Below are positions 19,539-27,843 of a DNA stretch of 64,000 nucleotides, piece by piece. The position numbers and the translations under genes were made by a program. Every line of letters starts with the position of its first letter. Position 1 is the first letter of the stretch. Under the pieces are notes generated by a model. The model was not told where the DNA came from. It saw only the letters and a program-made list of their open reading frames with translations, and did no database searches. The stretch comes from Gemmatimonadaceae bacterium (GTDB lineage: Bacteria; Gemmatimonadota; Gemmatimonadetes; Gemmatimonadales; Gemmatimonadaceae): NCBI GenBank assembly GCA_035633115.1, contig DASQFN010000058.1:124001-188000 (forward strand), given 5' to 3'.

Positions 19539-20081
19539 ATGAAGCGCGGCGCATTGTTAAATCTTCCCAACAGCATCTCGCTTTCACGCCTCATCCTCGC
19601 GCTTGCGTTCGTTTTGGTCGACGGCCGATGGGAGCGCACGTTTCTCATTCTCGCTGCCGGCGCAACGGATTTTCTCGACGGCTGGTTCGCGCGCATGGGA
19701 AACAGCTCATCCGTTGCCGGCGCACTGATCGATCCGTTCGCCGACCGTGTCTTCGTCCTTACCGCAATTTCGGCTTACCTGATCGACGGCATTCTGTCGA
19801 CCGCGCAGTTTTTCATTTTTCTGTCGCGGGATATTGCCACAGCGGTCGGCTTTGTGGTGGCACGATTCATTCCCGGCCTCGGCGCGTCCGCCTTTCAGGC
19901 TCGAATGCTCGGGAAAACCGTCACGATGCTGCAGCTCGTAGCTCTCGTTGCCGTGCTTCATTTCGAGAGCGCTACCGGACCCCTCATCGCAATCATCGGC
20001 TGTGTTTCCGCCATCTCGATCATCGACTATACGATCGCCCTTTCGCGAGCGAGGTCGCGGGCCAGGCAGGCGTCGCGATGA
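19539..20081 (+). CDS. CDP-alcohol phosphatidyltransferase family protein (PgsA-like)
   Basis: A 180-residue membrane enzyme that moves a phosphatidyl group from CDP-diacylglycerol to an alcohol, probably glycerol 3-phosphate, to start phosphatidylglycerol or cardiolipin synthesis. The full family motif D-x2-D-G-x2-A-R-x8-G-x3-D-x3-D is present (ATDFLDGWFAR through GALIDPFADR, about residues 44-69). About four to five membrane helices follow. It starts with LPNSISLSRLILAL, typical of PgsA. The acceptor alcohol is not certain from the motif. Its stop overlaps the ATG of the next gene (ATGA), so the two are coupled. Confidence 0.9.
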   Translation: MKRGALLNLPNSISLSRLILALAFVLVDGRWERTFLILAAGATDFLDGWFARMGNSSSVAGALIDPFADRVFVLTAISAYLIDGILSTAQFFIFLSRDIATAVGFVVARFIPGLGASAFQARMLGKTVTMLQLVALVAVLHFESATGPLIAIIGCVSAISIIDYTIALSRARSRARQASR

Positions 20082-20587
20082 GCTTGCCATCGCGCACAGC
20101 GACTTTCGTCCTGTGCGCGGTTACATCGCTCTTTGCGTCCGGCAGGGCAGAGGCGCAACAACCGCCCGCACCTCCGCCACCCGAAAATCGCCCGGGCAAG
20201 GTCGCCCCTGAAGTACGGCTGGACGCAATCATCGCCACCCTGAGCGCCCTCCACGCGGGCGCAGGCTTCACCACCGCTGCGGGGACTTACGTTCGCACCG
20301 GAGCGGTGGCCGGCGTAGGATTCAGTCGCGATGGGCTGAGCGGGAGGCTCGACGGCATGGCCCGATTCCATTTCGATCCTTTCAGGCAGAGTCGCTGGGC
20401 GCCGTATGGAGGTGGCGGGCTGTCGGGAAGGTTCGACCGCGGCGAAAAGGCGCGAGCGTATCTCATGTTGCTGCTCGGTCTGGACGGACCCGATTACAGC
20501 GGGGCTACGCCTTCATTCGAGCTTGGATTGGGGGGCGGAACACGCATTGGCGTGATTGTCCGCCGAGCCACTGCGGAGCGGCGATAA
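20078..20587 (+). CDS. secreted hypothetical protein, possible small outer-membrane barrel
   Basis: A 169-residue protein with a clear signal peptide (about 1-26, ending GRAEA), a Pro-rich stretch (PPAPPPPENRPG), then alternating hydrophobic and glycine-rich beta segments (GAGFTTAAGTYVRTGAVAGVGFS, WAPYGGGGLSGRF, FELGLGGGTRIGVIV) that resemble a small beta-barrel or an autotransporter-like strand set. The start ATG 20078 overlaps the phosphatidyltransferase stop; the frame is open upstream but inside that gene. No family recognised. Coupling to a phospholipid enzyme hints at an envelope role. Confidence 0.75.
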   Translation: MSLPSRTATFVLCAVTSLFASGRAEAQQPPAPPPPENRPGKVAPEVRLDAIIATLSALHAGAGFTTAAGTYVRTGAVAGVGFSRDGLSGRLDGMARFHFDPFRQSRWAPYGGGGLSGRFDRGEKARAYLMLLLGLDGPDYSGATPSFELGLGGGTRIGVIVRRATAERR

Positions 20588-20615
20588 TCCGCGCTCCGGC
20601 AGGGCATGGGGGCTT

Positions 20616-20909
20616 CTAGACTGCTGTCTTGACTTTGGCGGGCTGAATGAAGCGCTCGCCGAGAACGCGCAGCTGGGCGATCTCTTCCTCGCTCAGCTCA
20701 TGGTACCGGTCGGCCAGGTACGCCATCGTGCCGTCGAACCACTCCTGCTGATCTTCGGCGGCCGCACCGATAACTCCGCACTTCATGATATGCTGGAACA
20801 TCTCGTCGCGCGCCTCGACAAACGGCGCTGCAGCCGGCGCGACCTCTCTCCTGTATTTCCTCTGAGTCTTCATCAATTCTGGTTGAATGTTGGTGATTCT
20901 GATACCCAA
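20616..20909 (-). CDS. small hypothetical protein
   Basis: A 97-residue soluble, mostly helical protein. Visible features are a central CGVIGAAAEDQQEWFDGTMAYLADRYHELSEEEIAQLRVLG segment, rich in acidic and aromatic residues, and a basic start. No signal peptide, membrane helix or family that I recognise. It is convergent with the secreted protein gene (28-base gap) and downstream of the hydrolase gene, with a 98-base gap that probably contains its promoter. Real-gene call rests on good codon-position bias and the absence of an alternative on either strand. Confidence 0.6.
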   Translation of the reverse strand: MGIRITNIQPELMKTQRKYRREVAPAAAPFVEARDEMFQHIMKCGVIGAAAEDQQEWFDGTMAYLADRYHELSEEEIAQLRVLGERFIQPAKVKTAV

Positions 20910-20976
20910 ATCTAACGGATAAGTGCCGCGAATTGCTGTAAACGCCGCGTTTCAGTCATTGTCGGCCTCAGGAATT

Positions 20977-20990
20977 GCTCGCCAGCGAGC
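20977..20990 (-). other. short hairpin downstream of the hydrolase gene
   Basis: GCTCGC (20977-20982) pairs with GCGAGC (20985-20990) with a two-base loop, 18 bases past the hydrolase stop. It has no U-run and is short, so a terminator role is only possible. Confidence 0.25.
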
Positions 20991-21007
20991 CACTCATCCG
21001 CTAAGGG

Positions 21008-21853
21008 TCAGGCAACGGCGCGCTTCCTCATGAAGTCGAGCAGCATCTCAACCAACCGCTCAGGGTTTTCCTCCGGCAGCAGCCGGCCGACTCCCGGCAT
21101 TCGTACCAGCCGACCGTCGGGCAGGGCATTCGCCAGTTTTTCGGCTACCCGGCCTTCCACGAATGGATCTTCCTCTCCCCAGAGAATGATCGAAGGAACG
21201 TGAATGCTGCGGAGATCGATGTCCTCCAGATCCTCGGCGCTGATCGAGCTGGCGAGTGCCAATAGATGATTCGTGCCGTCCTTCCCGACGAATGGGGCGA
21301 GATAGCGAGCAATAAGCTTTGTCGGCATGTGCTTCTCAGGATCGGAAACGCTCTTCTTGAGCACAGCCTCGATCAAGGGTGCGGCTCCCAGAATACCGCG
21401 CCTCGTACGGAAGGCGAATTTCGCAGTGTTCCGCTGCATCTGCGTTATGTCTTTCGCCGGCAGCTCGTCGAAGGCGGGAGGATTTATCAAAACGAGCTTT
21501 TCAACGCGCTCGGGCCGGGTTGCAGCGAGGCGCAGCGCGACATCGGCGCCGAGATCCACTCCCACGAGGACGCCGCGTGCCACTCGCAGCGCCGTCATCG
21601 CCGCGTCGAGGTACTCGGCTTGCGCCGCAATCCCGAAATCTGCGTCGAACGGGCGGTCGGATTCTCCATGCCCGAAGAGGTCAACCGCGTATGCCGTATG
21701 GCCGGCGTCCGTTATCGAAGGCGCGATGTTTCGCCACAGAAAACTCGAAGTGGCGAACCCGTGTATGAGAATTACCGCGGTGCCGCCGTGCCCGTACCTC
21801 TCTACGTGCATTGCTCCGGGCCCAACAGGAACGCGCAGCTCATCAGCTTGCAT
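21008..21853 (-). CDS. alpha/beta-hydrolase fold protein with altered catalytic residues
   Basis: A 281-residue alpha/beta-hydrolase: the oxyanion HGFATSSFLWR (31-41), DLFGHGESDRP and the acid loop LWGEEDPFVEG (Asp229) are standard. Two catalytic positions differ. The nucleophile elbow reads GVDLG, with Asp100 where lipases have Ser (epoxide hydrolases and haloalkane dehalogenases also use Asp). The general-base His expected in the P-G-x-G-H-x-x-P-E-E motif is Arg257 (MPGVGRLLPEENPE). Without the His, turnover by the usual mechanism is unlikely, so it may be a binding protein or use another base. It is divergent from dsbA-vkor. Confidence 0.85.
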   Translation of the reverse strand: MQADELRVPVGPGAMHVERYGHGGTAVILIHGFATSSFLWRNIAPSITDAGHTAYAVDLFGHGESDRPFDADFGIAAQAEYLDAAMTALRVARGVLVGVDLGADVALRLAATRPERVEKLVLINPPAFDELPAKDITQMQRNTAKFAFRTRRGILGAAPLIEAVLKKSVSDPEKHMPTKLIARYLAPFVGKDGTNHLLALASSISAEDLEDIDLRSIHVPSIILWGEEDPFVEGRVAEKLANALPDGRLVRMPGVGRLLPEENPERLVEMLLDFMRKRAVA

Positions 21854-21940
21854 ATCGATACCTCGTCAATAGCTTTTTTCTACCCTGCCGCCGGCCAACT
21901 TCGTGCCGCGCACATTCCTCGCTAATAACCACCCGTACAA

Positions 21941-22675
21941 ATGGCCGCAAAACCACCGTCTGGAAGATCGAAGGACCGGCGTCCGAACGTCGTGCGCAAC
22001 GCATCAACCCGGCCAAAGGGTTTTTATGCGATCCTCCTGCTCATCGCAGTTGCCGGCGCAAGCATACTCGCCTACACGATGACCCGCAAACCATCGACAG
22101 CCGCAGCCCCCGCCCCTCTCAGCGCCAGCTCGGCCACCGCCGGCCCGCCACAGGGATATCTCCTGGGCAAGGCTGATGCCCCGGTCAAGATTCTCGAGTT
22201 TGCCGACTTCGAGTGCCCGGCGTGCGGGCGTTTCGCGACCATCACCGAGCCGGATATTCGCACGCGCCTCATCGATACGGGGCTGGCGAGCTTCACCTAC
22301 TACGACTACCCGCTGCCGCAGCATCTGAACAGCCAGTCAGCGTCGAATGCTGCCGCCTGCGCCGATGAGCAGGGCAAATTCTGGCCGATGCACGACCGGC
22401 TCTACGGAGCGCAGGATCAGTGGAACTCACAGGCAACGGATAACCCGAAGCCGATGTTCATGAGCTACGCATCGGGCATCGGACTCAACATGAGTCAATT
22501 CGAATCCTGCTACGACACCCGGAAGCACCAGAGCCGGATCGTCGCAAATTTCGCCGAGGGTGAGCGCCGGAGAGTCAACTCGACGCCGACGTTCATCGTC
22601 GGAGACAAGCAGGTGGCGAACGCCCTCTCTTACGACGAGCTGAAGGCGATGGTGGACGAAGCAGCGAAGAAATGA
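21941..22675 (+). CDS. DsbA-family disulfide oxidoreductase (membrane-anchored)
   Basis: A 244-residue thiol oxidoreductase that introduces disulfides into exported proteins. An N-terminal cytoplasmic tail and one membrane helix (about 28-46) anchor it, with a thioredoxin-like domain outside. The active site is CPAC (Cys92-Cys95, in FADFECPACGRF), and the cis-proline loop is NSTPTFIV. The inserted helical domain and a further Cys pair (CADEQ, SCYDTR) match the BdbD/DsbA-like branch (Thioredoxin_4). Its stop overlaps the ATG of the VKOR gene, its expected re-oxidation partner. Confidence 0.93.
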   Translation: MAAKPPSGRSKDRRPNVVRNASTRPKGFYAILLLIAVAGASILAYTMTRKPSTAAAPAPLSASSATAGPPQGYLLGKADAPVKILEFADFECPACGRFATITEPDIRTRLIDTGLASFTYYDYPLPQHLNSQSASNAAACADEQGKFWPMHDRLYGAQDQWNSQATDNPKPMFMSYASGIGLNMSQFESCYDTRKHQSRIVANFAEGERRRVNSTPTFIVGDKQVANALSYDELKAMVDEAAKK

Positions 22676-23130
22676 CAAAAAGAATGATCGTGGCGACGCT
22701 CTCGCTCGCCGGGATCTTCGTCGCGCTGTACCTGCTTCTCTACAAGCTCGGGATTGTCGGAAACCTCGCCTGCAGCATCGGTTCGTGCGAAACGGTCAAT
22801 CTCAGCAAATGGGCGACGTTTCTCGGCGCTCCGGTGGCGGCGTGGGGGGTCGGCTTCTACATCGTGATGTTCGTGCTGGCCCTCGCGAGTCTTCAGGACC
22901 GGTACGCCGAGTCGGTGGGGATGTCGAAGATTCTCGCCCTCGTCTCTGGCAGCGGCTTCGCTTTCTCGGCCTGGCTCACGTACCTGGAGTTGTTCGTGAT
23001 CCAGGCGGTCTGTCAGTGGTGCGTGGTGTCAGCTGTCATCGTGACGATCATCGTCATTTTCGCGCTGCTGGATTTGCGGGACCGCTCTTCTGTCGCCGGG
23101 CTGGACTCGTCGACGCTTCAGGATCTGTGA
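22672..23130 (+). CDS. vitamin K epoxide reductase-family protein (DsbB analogue)
   Basis: A 152-residue four-helix membrane protein that re-oxidises the DsbA partner and passes electrons to quinone. The two cysteine pairs of the family are present: Cys34 and Cys39 in NLACSIGSCETVN (loop), and the active CxxC Cys114-Cys117 in AVCQWCVVSA. The Ser/Asn near the first pair and the aromatic-rich fourth helix are typical. It is overlapped by four bases with the dsbA gene, a standard VKOR/DsbA arrangement in bacteria that lack DsbB. Confidence 0.92.
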   Translation: MTKRMIVATLSLAGIFVALYLLLYKLGIVGNLACSIGSCETVNLSKWATFLGAPVAAWGVGFYIVMFVLALASLQDRYAESVGMSKILALVSGSGFAFSAWLTYLELFVIQAVCQWCVVSAVIVTIIVIFALLDLRDRSSVAGLDSSTLQDL

Positions 23131-23159
23131 GCTGGACACCGAGGCACCGATTGGGTTTT

Positions 23160-23534
23160 TCAGGCCCGCTTGACGTTCCTCGCTCGTGCTGCGGCGTCGT
23201 CGAGACGGAGGCGTGGCTTTACTTCCTCGTCTTCCTGGCCTTCCTCGCGAGCACGCCGGCGGAAGGGAACCAGATCACGTCCAAGGCTCACCAGCGCGCG
23301 CGTGGCGACGGTGCTTGCCAGCGGCTCGGGGATTCCCATCACCCTGATGTACGTGTCGATCGCCCGGTCGAATGAAAGATCCTCGGCAAGCGTGTCGACG
23401 AACATCAGGGCGTTGTCGACGTGGGCACGGATTATCGTCTCTTCGGCGCGGGCCTGCGACAGCCGCAGCCGCCTCTCCGCATTTGGATTGAGCTTGCGTC
23501 CAAAGATCGATTCAGGGAACAAACCACCGAACAT
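23160..23534 (-). CDS. hypothetical protein
   Basis: A 124-residue soluble helical protein of unknown family. The N-terminus (MFGGLFPESIFGRKLNPNAE) is hydrophobic but not a signal peptide; the middle is a long amphipathic helix (RAHVDNALMFVDTLAEDLSF); the C-terminus is highly charged (RRRAREEGQEDEEVKPRLR). It is convergent with the VKOR gene over 29 bases and 87 bases downstream of acs in the same direction. No function can be proposed. Confidence 0.6.
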   Translation of the reverse strand: MFGGLFPESIFGRKLNPNAERRLRLSQARAEETIIRAHVDNALMFVDTLAEDLSFDRAIDTYIRVMGIPEPLASTVATRALVSLGRDLVPFRRRAREEGQEDEEVKPRLRLDDAAARARNVKRA

Positions 23535-23621
23535 GAAGCCTTCCTCTTTCTGGTTCTCGTCTTTCTTAATCTAAGGCACGGTTCATACCACGGTCAGATG
23601 CGCTGGTGCACTTCCGAATCG

Positions 23622-25595
23622 TCAGCTCTCCTGCCCTTCATACTGCTCCTTCAGACTTGCCACCACAGACGGATCAGCGAGAGTCGTAGTGTCACCGAGT
23701 ATGCGACCCTCGGCGATATCGCGCAGAAGGCGCCGCATGATTTTTCCGGAGCGGGTTTTTGGCAGGTCTGCGGAGAAAAGGATGTCGTCGGGTCGGGCGA
23801 GAGCGCCTATCTTCCTCGCCACGAACTGCCTCAGCTCCTCGCCGAGCTCGGGGCTCGAGGTCTTCCCGTCCCGGAGCGTCACGAAGGCGGCGATCGCCTG
23901 CCCCTTGAGCTCGTGTGTCCGCCCAACCACTGCGGCTTCAGCAACCGCCGGATGCTCCACGAGAGCCGATTCCACTTCCATGGTTCCGATGCGGTGTCCG
24001 GCGACGTTCAACACGTCATCGACTCTGCCGAGGATCCAGAAATAGCCGTCTTCGTCACGTTTGGCGCCGTCGCCGGGAAAATAAAGATCGGGGCGGCCGG
24101 GCCATTTCGAAAAGTAGGTCTCGACGTATCGCGCATCGTCTCCCCAGATTGTACGCAGCATCGAGGGCCACGGCTGCGTCAGTGCGAGGAGTCCGCCTCC
24201 CACTTCGATTCTCGTGCCCTCATGGTCAAGCAGCTCGGCGGAATACCCAGGGAGCGCGCGCGTGGCGCTGCCGGGCTTGCATACGGTAACGCCGGGCAGT
24301 GGTGAGATCACGATGGCGCCTGTCTCGGTCTGCCACCACGTATCTACGATCGGACATCTGCTCCCACCAATGTGCTCGCGGTACCACATCCACGCTTCGG
24401 GATTGATCGGCTCGCCGACAGAGCCGAGGAGTCGTAAGCGCGACAGGTCGTGGAGCTTCGGATGCTCGGCGCCCCATTTCATGAATGCGCGAATGGCAGT
24501 CGGCGCGGTATACAGAATTGTCACACCGCGACGCTCGCAGATGTCCCAGAAGCGATCCTTCGCCGGCGTGTCCGGAGCTCCCTCGTACATCACGCACGTC
24601 GCGCCATTCGCGAGCGGACCGTATACGAGGTAGGAATGGCCCGTCACCCAGCCGATGTCGGCGGTGCACCAGAACACATCGTCGTCGCGGAGGTCGAAGA
24701 CGATCTTCGTCGTCGAGGCTGCTCCCGTCAGATAGCCGCCTGTGGTGTGGACGATTCCCTTTGGCTTTCCTGTGGTCCCCGAAGTGTAGAGAATGAAGAG
24801 CACGTCTTCCGCGTCCATCGTCTCCGGCTCGCACTCGGCCGCGACTTCCGCGACGAGGTCGTGGTACCATAGGTCGCGGTCTTCTTTCATCGGGGCTTCG
24901 ATGTCAGTGCCTTTTGCTCCCTCGGCAACCCGCCAGCGCTGGACGACGACGACTTTCTCGATAGACGGGGTGTCGTCGAGCGCTACGTCCGCGTTTCGCT
25001 TGAGCTGAATCACCTGACCGCGGCGATAGCTGCCGTCAGCCGTGATGAGGACTTTGCATTGTGCGTCGTTGATCCTGTCCCGCAGCGACTCGGGTGAGAA
25101 GCCGCCGAATACCACTGAATGAATCGCACCGATTCGGGCGCAGGCGAGCATCGCAATCGCCGCCTCGGGAATCATCGGCAGATAGATCGCGACGCGGTCG
25201 CCTTTTGTCACCCCGAGAGAGCGCAGCGCGGACCCCATCCGGGCGACCTCGGCGTGGAGCTCGGCGTAGGTCAGCGTGCGCTCATCGCCCGGCTCGCCTT
25301 CCCAGATTATGGCGGGCGCGCCACGACGTGGCCCGTCGAGATGGCGGTCGAGGCAGTTGACCGAGACGTTCAGCTTTCCGCCAACGAACCACTTCGCGTG
25401 AGGCGGCGTCCAGTCGAGAGCTTTGTCCCATTTGCGGATCCATTGCAGCTCGCCGGCCTTTCGCTCCCAGAAAGCGACGGGGTCGCGCGCGGCCTCGTCG
25501 TACACGTCGGTCGAGGAGACGATGGCGGACGCGCGAAACTCTTCGCTGGGCGGAAACTTCCGGTTTTCCTGAAGGAGAACGTCGATGTCGTTCAT
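23622..25595 (-). CDS. acs: acetyl-CoA synthetase
   Basis: Activates acetate to acetyl-CoA via acetyl-AMP (657 residues, the normal length). Visible motifs are the P-loop-like [20 protein letters not shown], the acyl-pocket [11 protein letters not shown] with the conserved Trp of acetate enzymes, and the C-terminal [16 protein letters not shown], whose Lys is the acetylation site that regulates Acs in other bacteria. [21 protein letters not shown] at the N-terminus is typical. It is divergent from ccmA, sharing an 80-base intergenic region. An acetyltransferase/deacetylase control is possible but no such gene is in the window. Confidence 0.97.
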   Translation of the reverse strand: MNDIDVLLQENRKFPPSEEFRASAIVSSTDVYDEAARDPVAFWERKAGELQWIRKWDKALDWTPPHAKWFVGGKLNVSVNCLDRHLDGPRRGAPAIIWEGEPGDERTLTYAELHAEVARMGSALRSLGVTKGDRVAIYLPMIPEAAIAMLACARIGAIHSVVFGGFSPESLRDRINDAQCKVLITADGSYRRGQVIQLKRNADVALDDTPSIEKVVVVQRWRVAEGAKGTDIEAPMKEDRDLWYHDLVAEVAAECEPETMDAEDVLFILYTSGTTGKPKGIVHTTGGYLTGAASTTKIVFDLRDDDVFWCTADIGWVTGHSYLVYGPLANGATCVMYEGAPDTPAKDRFWDICERRGVTILYTAPTAIRAFMKWGAEHPKLHDLSRLRLLGSVGEPINPEAWMWYREHIGGSRCPIVDTWWQTETGAIVISPLPGVTVCKPGSATRALPGYSAELLDHEGTRIEVGGGLLALTQPWPSMLRTIWGDDARYVETYFSKWPGRPDLYFPGDGAKRDEDGYFWILGRVDDVLNVAGHRIGTMEVESALVEHPAVAEAAVVGRTHELKGQAIAAFVTLRDGKTSSPELGEELRQFVARKIGALARPDDILFSADLPKTRSGKIMRRLLRDIAEGRILGDTTTLADPSVVASLKEQYEGQES

Positions 25596-25675
25596 GGCAG
25601 GGAGATGAGTGGCGGTGTTTCGCGAAGCTTATCCTGTTTTGCACGGGACGCGCCAGAGTAGCACCTTTCCGATAC

Positions 25676-26398
25676 ATGAACTCCAATCCGGCCGCGGTGG
25701 TGGAGGCTGATTCCGTCGCTCGGGCATTTGGAGCGCGGCGCGCCGTCGATGGGGTGAGCCTCAGTGTCCACGCCGGAGAATGCCTGGCCGTCTTCGGTCC
25801 GAACGGCGCAGGCAAGACCACGCTGCTCCGCTTGCTCGGCGGACTGCTCAAGCCTTCGGGCGGCACTGCACGCATTGCGGGCGAAAAGGTACCGGGCGGG
25901 CCGGAGATTCGGCGGCGAATCGGCCTCATTTCTCACCGTACGCTCCTCTATGAAGCGTTGACCGCGCGCGAAAACGTGGAATTCTTCGCGCGACTTTACG
26001 GAGTTGCCAATCCGGGCGATGCCGCGACGCGTGCGCTCGAGCGGATGAAGATCGCTGACCGCGCCGCCACGCCCGTGCGTGCATTGAGCCGTGGCATGAG
26101 GCAGCGGGTCTCCATCGCGCGCGCAACTGTTCATGGGCCAGGCGTGGTTCTGGCGGACGAGCCGTTCGCCGGTCTCGACGTTTCCGGTGCAACCGCGCTG
26201 TCGGCGCTGCTCGGCGAGCTAAGGAGCTCGGGAGCGGCGCTCGTTCTCGTTACCCATAACATCGACGAGGGACTGTCGCTCGCCACGCACGCGGCGATCA
26301 TGCACGAGGGACAGCTGCTTCTGAACAGCGTTGCCGATGCCATCCCTCCGTCGGAGTTCAACCTGCGGTATCGCCAGATGGTGTCGGCCGGTGGGTAG
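25676..26398 (+). CDS. ccmA: heme exporter ATP-binding protein CcmA
   Basis: ATPase of the CcmABCD complex (system I cytochrome c maturation), which releases holo-CcmE in the periplasm. The 240-residue protein has Walker A GPNGAGKTT, the signature LSRGMRQRVSIARA, Walker B GVVLADEPFAGLD and the switch His in THNIDEG. Assignment to CcmA rather than a generic ABC ATPase rests on the overlapping ccmB-ccmC-ccmD genes downstream. The stop lies inside the ccmB start region (eight-base overlap). Divergent from acs. Confidence 0.93.
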   Translation: MNSNPAAVVEADSVARAFGARRAVDGVSLSVHAGECLAVFGPNGAGKTTLLRLLGGLLKPSGGTARIAGEKVPGGPEIRRRIGLISHRTLLYEALTARENVEFFARLYGVANPGDAATRALERMKIADRAATPVRALSRGMRQRVSIARATVHGPGVVLADEPFAGLDVSGATALSALLGELRSSGAALVLVTHNIDEGLSLATHAAIMHEGQLLLNSVADAIPPSEFNLRYRQMVSAGG

Positions 26399-27071
26399 TC
26401 TGTTCCGTGACGCGCTTCTCATTGCGCGAAAAGACCTGATGATCGAGTTCCGCACGCGGAGCGCATTTCTCGCGGTGCTCGTCTTCGCTCTGCTCGGGAT
26501 TGTCATTTTCTACTTCGCGTGGGACGTCACGGCCGTGTCGGCAGCCGATCTCGCTCCGGGCGTGCTCTGGGTGATATTCGCGTTCTCGGGACTGCTTGGT
26601 CTCAATCGGTCGTTCGCGGTCGAGAAGGAAGAGGGTGCGATAGACGGACTGCTCGCGTCGCCAGTCTCGCGCGAGGCGATTTTTCTTGGCAAGGCGCTCG
26701 CTAATCTTTTGTTCGTTCTCGCGGTTCAGGTGATCGCCATTCCCGCGGTGTCATTCTTCTACGGGCTTCCCCTCGCGGGTGTGGCTGCCCCGCTCGCCGC
26801 GATTGCCGTGCTGGCGGCAATCGGACTCGTTGTCGTGGGAACGCTTTTCAGCTCGATGGCCGCGAATACCCGGCTGTCCGAGCTGCTGCTGCCCATACTG
26901 TCGCTTCCATTTTTCGTGCCGATTGTGATTCCCGCGGCGCAGGCCACAGCGAAGCTTTTGAGCGGGCGTCCCGTTGGCGACGCACTTCCGTGGCTTAGAT
27001 TGCTGCTGGCTTTCGATCTTCTGTTCGTCGTGGCGTGCACGCTCGCCTATCCATTCACAATCGAGGAATGA
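26391..27071 (+). CDS. ccmB: heme exporter membrane subunit CcmB
   Basis: A 226-residue six-helix membrane protein of the CcmB family, working with CcmA and CcmC in heme delivery to CcmE. It opens with RDALLIARKDLMIEFRTRSA, the family-typical cytoplasmic lead, and has FAFSGLLGLNRSFAVEKEEGAIDGLLASPV, strongly conserved in CcmB. The start is GTG 26391, which gives normal length; the frame is open to 26331 but inside ccmA. ccmC begins in an ATGA overlap. Confidence 0.93.
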   Translation: MGSLFRDALLIARKDLMIEFRTRSAFLAVLVFALLGIVIFYFAWDVTAVSAADLAPGVLWVIFAFSGLLGLNRSFAVEKEEGAIDGLLASPVSREAIFLGKALANLLFVLAVQVIAIPAVSFFYGLPLAGVAAPLAAIAVLAAIGLVVVGTLFSSMAANTRLSELLLPILSLPFFVPIVIPAAQATAKLLSGRPVGDALPWLRLLLAFDLLFVVACTLAYPFTIEE

Positions 27072-27730
27072 AACCGACACCGTTATCGATCGCTGCCGCG
27101 ATCGGCGTGGTGGTTGCCTTTGTTCGCGTGTTTTTCTTCACGCCGACTGAGGCGATTCAGGGTCTTGCTCAGAAGATTTATTACATCCACGTGCCGTCGG
27201 CGTGGGTAGCGTTCCTGGCGTTCTTTCTAGTTGCGCTCACCAGTGCGCTTTACCTCGCCCTTCGGGAAGACCGTCTCGACAGGATCGCGGAGTCCTCGGC
27301 GGAAGTGGGAGTGGTATTCACGACTGTCGTGCTCATCACCGGCCCGTTGTGGGGAAAGCCGATCTGGGGAACGTACTGGACGTGGGACGCACGGCTGACG
27401 CTGACGCTTTTTCTGTGGTTCGTCTACGTGGCCTACATGGTGTTGCGCAGCGCTGTCGAAGATCGCGATATGCGCGCACGCTACAGTGCCGTGCTGGGAA
27501 TACTCGGCGCGCTTCTAATCCCTTTCATTCATCTGAGCGTCTACCTCTTCAGGACCCTCCATCCGATGCCGATTCTTGGGAAGCCGGAGAGGCCCTCGTT
27601 GCCGAATGAGATGTTGAGCACGTTCATCATCGCCTTCGCGGCATTCACGCTGCTTTACGTCGCCCTCCTCAGGGCACGTTATCGCTATGCAGTGGAAAGG
27701 GATGGTGTGAAGCTTCCGGAGGGCGACTGA
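27068..27730 (+). CDS. ccmC: heme handling protein CcmC
   Basis: A 220-residue six-helix protein that loads heme onto CcmE. The tryptophan-rich heme-handling motif is present as WGTYWTWDARLT, and the two axial-ligand histidines are seen in YYIHVPSAW and the second periplasmic loop (FRTLHPMP). The start ATG 27068 overlaps the ccmB stop; its stop overlaps the ccmD ATG. All functional landmarks of CcmC are intact. Confidence 0.95.
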   Translation: MKPTPLSIAAAIGVVVAFVRVFFFTPTEAIQGLAQKIYYIHVPSAWVAFLAFFLVALTSALYLALREDRLDRIAESSAEVGVVFTTVVLITGPLWGKPIWGTYWTWDARLTLTLFLWFVYVAYMVLRSAVEDRDMRARYSAVLGILGALLIPFIHLSVYLFRTLHPMPILGKPERPSLPNEMLSTFIIAFAAFTLLYVALLRARYRYAVERDGVKLPEGD

Positions 27731-27843
27731 TGCCTGACAACGCGGGTTTCTATCATGCCGCATACGGAATGGCAGCCGCGGTCTACGCGATTTACGCGCT
27801 GACCATCTACTGGCGGTGGAAGCGCGTACGGTCGAAAAGCTGA
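27730..27843 (+). CDS. ccmD: CcmD-like small membrane protein
   Basis: A 37-residue protein (ATG 27730 in a TGATG overlap with ccmC, TGA 27841-27843). It has one membrane helix (FYHAAYGMAAAVYAIYALTI) followed by a basic tail YWRWKRVRSKS, which is the layout of CcmD: one helix with a positively charged cytoplasmic end that stabilises CcmABC-CcmE. Its 3' end overlaps the hemC start by 28 bases in another frame. Position directly after ccmC makes the call strong despite the short length. Confidence 0.85.
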   Translation: MPDNAGFYHAAYGMAAAVYAIYALTIYWRWKRVRSKS

